Of a stretch of DNA of 5,229 nt, positions 1-4,030 are shown piece by piece. Within the stretch, counting starts at the first letter, position 1; each line of letters opens with the position of its first letter. Source of the stretch: Gaiellasilicea sp039914895 (lineage in GTDB: Bacteria > Actinomycetota > Thermoleophilia > Gaiellales > Gaiellaceae); contig JBDSOJ010000022.1 in the NCBI GenBank assembly GCA_039914895.1, positions 1 through 5,229 of the forward strand, given 5' to 3'. The position numbers and the translations under genes are program-made. Below the pieces are notes generated by a model that worked only from the letters and a program-made list of their open reading frames with translations, did not search any database and was not told the DNA's origin.

Positions 1-196
1 CGCTTCGCTCCTCGATCAGCGCCGCGAGCCGCTCGGCGATCGGGACGCCGCGGGTGTGGATGCCGACGAGCGCCAGCCGGTCGAGGTCGTCGTTGCGCTC
101 GATGATCTCGTGCGCGATGCGCGAGAGGGTGCGCTCGAGGCCCGCCGCATCGAGCAGCGTCTTGACCGCTGTGCGGTCGGGGACGTGCGTGCTCAT
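1..196 (-). CDS. pyrR: PyrR, pyrimidine operon regulator / uracil phosphoribosyltransferase (5' end only)
   Basis: PyrR is an RNA-binding regulator of pyrimidine biosynthesis genes that senses UMP/UTP and often also has uracil phosphoribosyltransferase activity. Only the first 65 residues are in the window; the family is usually about 180 residues, so the PRPP-binding motif and the rest lie beyond the left edge. What is visible fits the family closely: a short N-terminal extension, then IAHEIIERN at residues 27-35 and LVGIHTRGVPIAERLA at 43-58, the conserved GI-x-TRG segment of the phosphoribosyltransferase fold. The ATG at 196-194 is chosen because AAAGGAAG ends five bases upstream and because a PyrR-binding RNA hairpin lies immediately before it, which itself supports the identity. 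The rest of a pyr operon (pyrB, pyrC, carAB and so on) would be expected downstream, off the window. The call is secure; the enzymatic activity is inferred from the family. Confidence 0.93.
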   Translation of the reverse strand, partial: MSTHVPDRTAVKTLLDAAGLERTLSRIAHEIIERNDDLDRLALVGIHTRGVPIAERLAALIEERS

Positions 197-200
197 TCCA

Positions 201-232
201 CTTCCTTTCCGGCCTCTCTGGACCGGGTTAAA
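201..232 (-). promoter_or_regulatory. PyrR-binding RNA hairpin in the pyrR leader, next to the Shine-Dalgarno
   Basis: Read on the minus strand, the leader contains TTTAACCCGGTCCAGAGAGG followed by CCGGAAAGGAAG. This matches the known PyrR-binding loop, whose signature is a UCC-x-GAGAGG loop flanked by a stem, with UUUAA before it and AAAGGA after it. CCGG (226-223) pairs with CCGG (212-209); above a bulged U (222), CC (221-220) pairs with GG (214-213), leaving AGAGA as the loop. The Shine-Dalgarno AAAGGAAG (208-201) begins at the foot of the stem and the pyrR ATG follows five bases later. No terminator or antiterminator fits in this short leader, so the layout suggests that bound PyrR blocks ribosome access, as described for Mycobacterium smegmatis, rather than the transcription attenuation seen in Bacillus. 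The mechanism is inference. Confidence 0.9.
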
Positions 233-243
233 GGTTCGGGCGC

Positions 244-272
244 ACACTAGCGCGCCCGGCGGACGGGGTCGA
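244..272 (-). promoter_or_regulatory. Probable pyrR promoter
   Basis: On the minus strand, TCGACC (272-267, four of six matches to TTGACA) is followed after 17 bases by TAGTGT (249-244, fits TANNNT). Transcription would start near 237, giving a leader of about 40 bases that consists of little more than the PyrR-binding hairpin and the Shine-Dalgarno. The -10 lies in the 8-base loop of a 7-bp inverted repeat (CGGGCGC at 237-243, GCGCCCG at 252-258). Promoter prediction by eye in GC-rich DNA is weak evidence; the spacing and the match to a minimal PyrR leader are the main support. Confidence 0.45.
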
Positions 273-378
273 GAACGCGTGAAGTACGTGCCCTCGAGAG
301 GGGGACTCACCGCAGGGGCGACAAATCGATTGGGGCGCACCGGGGGATCGCGCGGTCGGCCTCGATCGGAAGGGAAAG

Positions 379-937
379 GTGCTGAAGAGACGACTGCTTC
401 TGTCGCCGGTGCTCGGCATCGGCGCGCTGCTCCTGCTCGTGCCGTTTGCAGCGGCGACGGTGCCGGACAGCGAAGGGATCATCCACACCTGCTACGAGGG
501 GCAACAGGCGCGCTGCGGGTGATCGACAGCGCGTCGGACGGTTGTAAACGGGGCGAATGGTCGCTCGACCGGAACCGCTCCGGCGCGGCGGGGCCAGCTG
601 GAGCCGCAGGGCCGGCCGGATCCGCAGGCCCAGCAGGGCCGCAGGGCGCGACGGGCCGGCAGGTCCCGCAGGTTCGACAGGTGCGCAGGGGTCGGCAGGG
701 CCGCAAGGCGCGGCCGGCGCCGCGTACGGCCTCAGCGCCGTCGCGTCGGGGCTCGCCGCGGGAACGTACGACTTCGCTTTCTGCGGGTCTTCGTCGTCTG
801 CCGCGAACTGGAACAGCAACGAGTGGGCGTACACGTCGGCGATCGTGTTCGGTAGCGGCGGCGGTTCGCCGTCGGCGACCGGAGTCACGGCGGCCGGCGC
901 CGAGTCGCAGGTCGACCAGAGCCCGGTCGACCGTTAG
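379..937 (+). pseudogene. Secreted collagen-like (Gly-Xaa-Yaa) protein gene with two apparent frameshifts
   Basis: The GTG at 379 is preceded by AAGGGA and opens a signal peptide: MLKRR, a hydrophobic run of about 15 residues, then FAAA and the mature start TVPDSEGIIHTCYEG. This N-terminus recurs, from memory, in collagen-like surface proteins of high-GC actinobacteria. The frame hits TGA near 520, but the protein continues one frame back as GALRVIDSASDGCKRGEWSLDRN and eight Gly-Xaa-Yaa triplets. Near 653-657 it must step back one frame again to continue with eight more triplets and a roughly 75-residue C-terminal region (AYGLSAVASG, then TYDFAFCGSSSSAANW) ending at TAG 935-937. Each step equals one missing base, the first in the GGGG at 498-501, the second in GGGCC at 653-657. 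Repaired, the product would be about 185 residues, exported, function unknown. Pseudogene, sequencing error and phase-variable slippage are all possible; as written it cannot be translated whole. Confidence 0.75.
582..721 (+). repeat. Gly-Xaa-Yaa collagen-like triplet repeat, about 16 triplets
   Basis: The DNA has a 9-base periodicity of GG-N6 type that encodes GPA, GAA, GSA, GPQ, GST and GAQ triplets. The first eight lie in one frame (582 to about 653) and the last eight in the frame one base back (about 653-721). Such repeats form triple-helical stalks in bacterial collagen-like proteins and are prone to length change. Proline is common at the X position and alanine at Y, as is usual in bacteria, which lack prolyl hydroxylase. 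Confidence 0.85.
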
Positions 938-949
938 CAGGAAGCACCT

Positions 950-986
950 CGTTCCGGGGGCGCAAGCCCAGCGCGCTCCCGGAACG
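950..986. terminator. Strong hairpin between convergent genes, probable bidirectional terminator
   Basis: Bases 950-963 pair with 973-986 to give a 14-bp stem with one G-U pair, including the perfect nine-base arms CGTTCCGGG and CCCGGAACG, around a 9-base loop. It lies 13 bases after the collagen-like gene's stop and 8 bases beyond the rnz stop, exactly where two convergent transcripts need to end. There is no T tract on either side, so it would be a stem-only terminator or a 3'-end stabilising structure, both common in GC-rich actinobacteria. Confidence 0.6.
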
Positions 987-993
987 GCTGCAC

Positions 994-1986
994 TCATGGA
1001 CTCGAGCGGACGTCAGCGCGTTGCTGGTCCGGCCGGGGCAGCCGCGCGCCGCGCTTCACCAGCTCCGGGCTGCCCCGTTCGGCGAACGGGATCTCGATCA
1101 GGTCGAAGTCGCGCGGGACGACCGTGTCCGGAAAGACCGACCGCGCTTCGCGCTCGACGTCGCCGCCGCTGTAGCGGCTGGAGCTGTGCGTCAGGGCAAG
1201 CAGTCGCACGTTGGCGTCCCTGGCGACGCGCGCCGCCTCGAGTGCGGTCGAGTGCTCGGTTTCGAGGGCGCGCTCGGCCTCGTCCTCGCAGAACGTCGCC
1301 TCGTGGACGAGCAGGTCGGCGCCGAAGGCGGCGTCGACGACGAGGTCCGACGGCGCGGTGTCGCCGGTGAGCACGACCTTTCGGCCCGGACGGGACTCGC
1401 CGAGCACCTGTCCCGGCTCGATGACGCGTCCGCCTGCGAGCGTCACCGGCTCGCCGTCCTGCAACGCGCCCCGCTCCCGTCCGGGTGGGACCCCGAGCGC
1501 GTCGGCTGCCTCCACGTCGAATCGGCCGGGCCGCTCAGCCTCGACGAGGGCGTACCCGATCGCGTCGCGCCCGTGCCGCGCCGGGAACGTGCGCAGCTCG
1601 TAGCCGTCGCGGGGCAGCACCGCGTCGGCCGCCAACTCGACGGCGCCGACCTCGAAGGTGAGGCGACCGAAGACCCGCCGCAACGACTGGAACAGGTCAT
1701 CCAGCCCGCGTGGCCCGTAGAGCGTCAGCGGCACCTCGCGACCGCGCAGCGCGAACGTCTTCAGCATCCCCGGCAGGCCGAGGAAGTGGTCGGCGTGGAA
1801 GTGGGTCAGGAAGATCTCCTGCAGATCGACGAGACCGAGGTCGGAGCGCAGCAGCTGGCGTTGCGTCCCCTCGCCGCAGTCGATCAGGAGCCGTTCGCCG
1901 CCGCGGCGGACAAGCGTCGCCGAGGGAGCGCGGCGCGCGGTCGGCATCGAGCCGGCGGTGCCGAGGAAAACGACGTCGAGGTCCAT
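994..1986 (-). CDS. rnz: Ribonuclease Z (tRNase Z), metallo-beta-lactamase fold
   Basis: Endonuclease that removes the 3' trailer from pre-tRNAs, a cytoplasmic two-zinc enzyme. The 330-residue length fits the short bacterial form (about 300-330). The N-terminal FLGTAGSMPT (residues 7-16) and LIDCGEGTQRQL (34-45) are diagnostic of the family. The zinc ligands are all present: HFHADH (62-67), H138, D209 in GDTAPS, and H267 in LTHSSSRY; HEATF (228-232) and HST (245-247) are further conserved motifs. The segment 153-196, with LGVPPG, corresponds to the flexible arm that clamps the tRNA. The last ~30 residues, after IEIPF, are a basic, low-complexity tail. The ATG at 1986 gives the complete motif I; TAGGAT ends seven bases before it and may be a -10 element of a leaderless transcript, or its AGGA may be the Shine-Dalgarno. 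It stands alone, divergent from the sensor relic. An exact role in CCA-less versus CCA-containing tRNAs cannot be told from here. Confidence 0.95.
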   Translation of the reverse strand: MDLDVVFLGTAGSMPTARRAPSATLVRRGGERLLIDCGEGTQRQLLRSDLGLVDLQEIFLTHFHADHFLGLPGMLKTFALRGREVPLTLYGPRGLDDLFQSLRRVFGRLTFEVGAVELAADAVLPRDGYELRTFPARHGRDAIGYALVEAERPGRFDVEAADALGVPPGRERGALQDGEPVTLAGGRVIEPGQVLGESRPGRKVVLTGDTAPSDLVVDAAFGADLLVHEATFCEDEAERALETEHSTALEAARVARDANVRLLALTHSSSRYSGGDVEREARSVFPDTVVPRDFDLIEIPFAERGSPELVKRGARLPRPDQQRADVRSSP

Positions 1987-1992
1987 CGCCAG

Positions 1993-1998
1993 ATCCTA
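1993..1998 (-). promoter_or_regulatory. Putative -10 element of rnz (leaderless layout)
   Basis: TAGGAT on the minus strand (four of six matches to TATAAT) is followed by six bases and then the rnz ATG. This spacing would put the transcription start at or next to the A of the ATG, the typical layout of leaderless actinobacterial genes. No good -35 is visible. The same AGGA could instead act as a Shine-Dalgarno at 7-base spacing, so the two readings are not separable by eye. Confidence 0.4.
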
Positions 1999-2030
1999 GT
2001 GCTGACGCTCATGAACTCCCTTTAGATGCC

Positions 2031-2036
2031 GATATT
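2031..2036 (+). promoter_or_regulatory. Putative -10 element of the sensor relic
   Basis: GATATT (four of six matches to TATAAT) is followed by six bases and the GTG at 2043, again a leaderless-type spacing. There is no Shine-Dalgarno before this GTG. It supports the idea that the original start was this GTG in the frame one base ahead of the main reading frame. Confidence 0.3.
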
Positions 2037-2042
2037 CACGGC

Positions 2043-2725
2043 GTGCGCACGACAAACTCGTCGCGGTCGCGGCTCGATCTGGCGCGCTCGCTGACGCTGC
2101 TCAGGGTTCTTCCCTGCTGGCGAGCGCGGCGATCCTCTGCGGAGGCGCGTTCGCCATCAGCAGCCTGCTGACGGGCGCGCTCCGCGGCCAGGCGCTGGAG
2201 GACGCCCTTGTCAGCCTCACCCAGTACGTCAACGGCACCCTCCACGATCAGCTCGTCCAGAACGGTCGGGTCACGGTCGCGAACGTGGATGCGCTGGTCG
2301 CACGCGATCTCCGCACCCGCTCCGACATCGTCAGCGTTGATGTGTGTGCGTTCGACGGGACGCTCGCCTGGACGAACCGGGAGCCGGAGCGAATCGGCAA
2401 GGGCTACGCGCTCGAGGGCCACGGCGAGGCCGAGCTCGAGTCGCTTGGCACCGGCGAGGACGAGGCTGAGTCCCGGCTCGGGATCGACAGCGTCGTCGAG
2501 GTCTACGCACCGACCCTGGACGAGGCCGGCCGGTCGATGGGCGCCTACGAGATCTACGCCGACTCGGCCCGGCTCGAGGAGGCGCACCGTGAGATCCGCG
2601 TCGGACGCGGCACCCAGTTCAGCCCCGAGGTCGTCGACACCTTCCTCGCGGCCGCGCGCCGCCATCCGGGCGAGTTCCGGCGGGCGATGTCGCTCGACGC
2701 GGTCGCGGTCGCCGACGCCTCCTAG
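2043..2725 (+). pseudogene. Relic of a membrane sensor / HD-GYP signalling protein, internally deleted and frameshifted
   Basis: The frame ending at TAG 2723-2725 is open from 2015 but holds no ATG, GTG or TTG before GTG 2285, which lies inside the conserved sensor. The upstream codons clearly encode protein: a membrane helix (SSLLASAAILCGGAFAISSLL, about 2108-2170), then an extracytoplasmic sensor with ALEDALVSLTQYVNGTL, DIVSVDVCAFDGTLAWTN, RIGKGYALEG, and VVEVYAP...GAYEIYADSARLE. A plausible start is GTG 2043, one frame ahead, whose RTTNSSRSRLDLARSLTLL would be the basic cytoplasmic tail; joining it needs one missing base near 2103-2115. In this family the sensor is followed by a second membrane helix and a GAF, HD-GYP or kinase module. 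Here YEIYADSARLE runs straight into EIRVGRGTQFSPEVVDTFLAAARRHP, the very end of an HD-GYP domain (cyclic-di-GMP phosphodiesterase). The second helix and the whole HD/GYP catalytic core are gone. I call it a deletion relic; a short secreted product from 2285 is conceivable but unlikely. Confidence 0.7.
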
Positions 2726-2727
2726 GT

Positions 2728-2964
2728 CTACGGCAGGACGAGCACCTGGCCGGGAACGATCGTCGCCCCGCGCAGGCCGTTGCGCTCCTTGATCTCCCAG
2801 ATTCCCCGGCGCGGATCCGAGTAGCCCGTCGAGGCGATCGACCAGAGCGTGTCGTACGGCTGCACGACGTAGCTCCGTTCCGGTCCGGAGGCGTCGGAGG
2901 AGCGGGCGAACGCCGCCCAGAGGAAGACGCCGACGACCACGAGCAATAGGATCCGTCCGAACAT
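2728..2964 (-). CDS. Small membrane-anchored LysM protein under LexA control (YneA/Rv2719c-like role inferred)
   Basis: A 78-residue protein: residues 5-20 (ILLLVVVGVFLWAAFA) form one membrane helix or uncleaved signal anchor, followed by a ten-residue linker. A single LysM domain (about 32-77) then runs from YVVQPYDTLWSIA through IWEIKERNG to GATIVPGQVLVLP, covering the LysM length and binding peptidoglycan outside the membrane. No catalytic domain is present. Start choice: a TTG at 2979 would add five residues but lies in the -10 region, so the ATG at 2964 is preferred; its transcript would be nearly leaderless. Two LexA boxes cover the promoter and start. LysM proteins repressed by LexA are known as SOS cell-division inhibitors (YneA) or wall hydrolases (Rv2719c/ChiZ); this one is shorter than either, so checkpoint function is inference from control plus architecture. 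Its stop lies two bases from the stop of the convergent sensor relic. Confidence 0.88.
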   Translation of the reverse strand: MFGRILLLVVVGVFLWAAFARSSDASGPERSYVVQPYDTLWSIASTGYSDPRRGIWEIKERNGLRGATIVPGQVLVLP

Positions 2965-2971
2965 GTGTTCG
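2958..2971. promoter_or_regulatory. LexA box 2 (SOS operator) over the LysM start codon
   Basis: CGAACATGTGTTCG is a second CGAAC-N4-GTTCG dyad. Its centre is 25 bp from that of box 1, and it covers the expected transcription start and the ATG at 2964-2962. A second operator at this distance would strengthen repression of a product that is presumably harmful when expressed without DNA damage. Confidence 0.82.
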
Positions 2972-2973
2972 TC

Positions 2974-3002
2974 ATACAAGCACGAACGGGTGTTCGTGTC
3001 AA
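2974..3002 (-). promoter_or_regulatory. Promoter of the LysM gene
   Basis: On the minus strand a perfect TTGACA (3002-2997) is followed after 17 bases by TTGTAT (2979-2974). The -10 is only a fair match; TATGAC (2976-2971) is the alternative, with a 20-base spacer. The start of transcription would fall within a few bases of the ATG at 2964. The -35 overlaps the TGA stop (3001-2999) of the upstream DUF1611 gene, so this promoter sits at the very end of that gene, and read-through from the epimerase/DUF1611 pair could also reach the LysM gene. Confidence 0.75.
2981..2998. promoter_or_regulatory. LexA box 1 (SOS operator) in the -35/-10 spacer
   Basis: CACGAACGGGTGTTCGTG is an 18-base dyad whose arms, CACGAAC and GTTCGTG, are perfectly palindromic around a 4-base centre. 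It contains CGAAC-N4-GTTCG, the core of the LexA/DinR operator in Gram-positive bacteria and actinobacteria. It fills the spacer between the -35 and -10 of the LysM promoter, so bound LexA would exclude RNA polymerase. Confidence 0.85.
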
Positions 3003-4030
3003 GCGCGAGTGAGCGACCCGAGCACGCCGTCCAGCAGGCCGTCGGCGCCGAAGCGCACGGGATCGTCGGCAGCGAGGCCCGTCTCGGCCTCGGCGCGGGC
3101 GATCGCGGCGCGCGCCGCGTCCTCGGAGAGATCGCGGGTGTTGAGCGCGATCACAGCGACCCGGGCTCTCCGGGCCGGCAGCGAGATCCGCTCGTGCAGC
3201 TCGACGAGCTCGCAAAGCGGCAGGAGCGGATGGCCGGGATAGCCTTCCACCTCGGTCGTCCCCGCCTGGTGGCAGAGGACGAAGACGTGCGGCGCGGAGC
3301 CGTGGATCAGGCCGAGCGTCACGCCCGAATAAGCCGGGTGGGTGACGGCGCCCTGGCCTTCGACGAAGAGCAGCTCTCCCCCGCGCGCATGCCCCTCGAC
3401 GACGAGCTGCTCGGCAGCGCCGGCGATGAAGTCGGAGACGACCGCGTCGACGGCGATCCCCCAGCCGGCGATCGCGATTCCGGTCTGGCCGGTGGGGACG
3501 AAGCGCGACTCGATCCCGCGCGCCCTCGCGGCACGGTCAAGCTCGAGCGAGACGGTCATCTTCCCGATCGCGCAGTCGGAGCCGACGGTGAGCACGACCT
3601 GCGCCGGAGTCGTCAGGTTCGCGCCGGTGGGGACGTTGAGATCTGCGGGCGGGCGCCGCAGGTCGCGCAGCTCGACACCGTGCTCGGCCGCGAGCCTGCG
3701 CAGCTCCTCGTCGTCGGCCAGGAACTGGTGCAGGCCGTTCTCGACGCTCAGGCCGCTTGCGATCACGCTCCTCAACAGCTCGCGCCAGGCCGGCGGGAAG
3801 CGTCCACCCGCGGTCGCGACGCCGACGAGCGCCGTCGTCGGGCCGAGCGCGAGTGCCTCCTCGACCGAGCCGACGATGGGCGCGCCGCCCATCGTCTCGC
3901 CCGCCCGGCCCGAGTCGAGCACGGCCACCACCTCGCGGCGGCCGTAGGCGAGCACGCCGCGGCCCGTCTTGCCGTAGTGGACGTCGCCGGAGTACCCCTC
4001 GGCGAGGATCAGAAGGCGTTCCTCAGACAC
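2999..4030 (-). CDS. dgcN: DUF1611 protein, probable D-glutamate N-acetyltransferase (DgcN type)
   Basis: A 343-residue protein of the DUF1611 family. The N-terminal part (about 1-135, from LLILAEGYSGDVHYGKTGRGVLAYG through IVGSVEEAL and VGVATAGG) is the Rossmann-like domain of the family. The C-terminal part starts with the modified P-loop VGSDCAIGKMT (149-159), followed by FVPTGQTG (177-184), EGQGAVTHPAYSGVTLGLIHG (224-244, split here by length only) and LCHQAGTTEVEG (252-263). Family members paired with an epimerase have been characterised as DgcN, which N-acetylates D-glutamate before the partner racemises it. The start is GTG 4030: GTGTCTGA overlaps the end of the epimerase gene by eight bases, with no Shine-Dalgarno, indicating translational coupling. 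A longer same-frame reading to 4258 lies wholly inside the epimerase gene and is not conserved in style. Family call is secure; the exact substrate rests on the neighbour and published homologues. Confidence 0.85.
   Translation of the reverse strand: MSEERLLILAEGYSGDVHYGKTGRGVLAYGRREVVAVLDSGRAGETMGGAPIVGSVEEALALGPTTALVGVATAGGRFPPAWRELLRSVIASGLSVENGLHQFLADDEELRRLAAEHGVELRDLRRPPADLNVPTGANLTTPAQVVLTVGSDCAIGKMTVSLELDRAARARGIESRFVPTGQTGIAIAGWGIAVDAVVSDFIAGAAEQLVVEGHARGGELLFVEGQGAVTHPAYSGVTLGLIHGSAPHVFVLCHQAGTTEVEGYPGHPLLPLCELVELHERISLPARRARVAVIALNTRDLSEDAARAAIARAEAETGLAADDPVRFGADGLLDGVLGSLTRA

Noticed and set aside
307..997. Minus-strand open frames opposite the collagen-like gene that also contain Gly/Pro/Ala runs
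   Set aside because: GC-rich 9-base repeats give collagen-like runs on both strands; only the plus strand carries the signal peptide, the VPDSEGIIHTCY N-terminus and a Shine-Dalgarno.
54..1370. A long plus-strand open frame of 438 codons
   Set aside because: It crosses pyrR antisense, part of the collagen-like gene and the rnz antisense strand; only its stretch of about 510-650 has protein character (GALRVID and Gly-Xaa-Yaa triplets). The rest is Arg/Ala-rich GC shadow.
2010..2023. ATG at 2012 on the minus strand after AAAGGGAG, as an alternative rnz start
   Set aside because: It is out of frame with rnz, and the spacing from the Shine-Dalgarno-like sequence is only three bases.
1021..2025. 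Plus-strand 334-codon open frame opposite rnz
   Set aside because: The minus strand has every tRNase Z motif; the opposite frame has no recognisable motif and is explained by GC-rich codon bias.
2036..2665. Minus-strand 209-codon open frame opposite the sensor relic
   Set aside because: It has no family-like motif. The plus strand shows a membrane helix, sensor motifs and the HD-GYP tail, so the minus frame is a shadow kept open by codon bias.
2965..2979. TTG start five codons upstream for the LysM protein
   Set aside because: It coincides with the -10 hexamer of the LexA-controlled promoter, so it would not be within the transcript; MFGR followed by the hydrophobic helix is a normal start.
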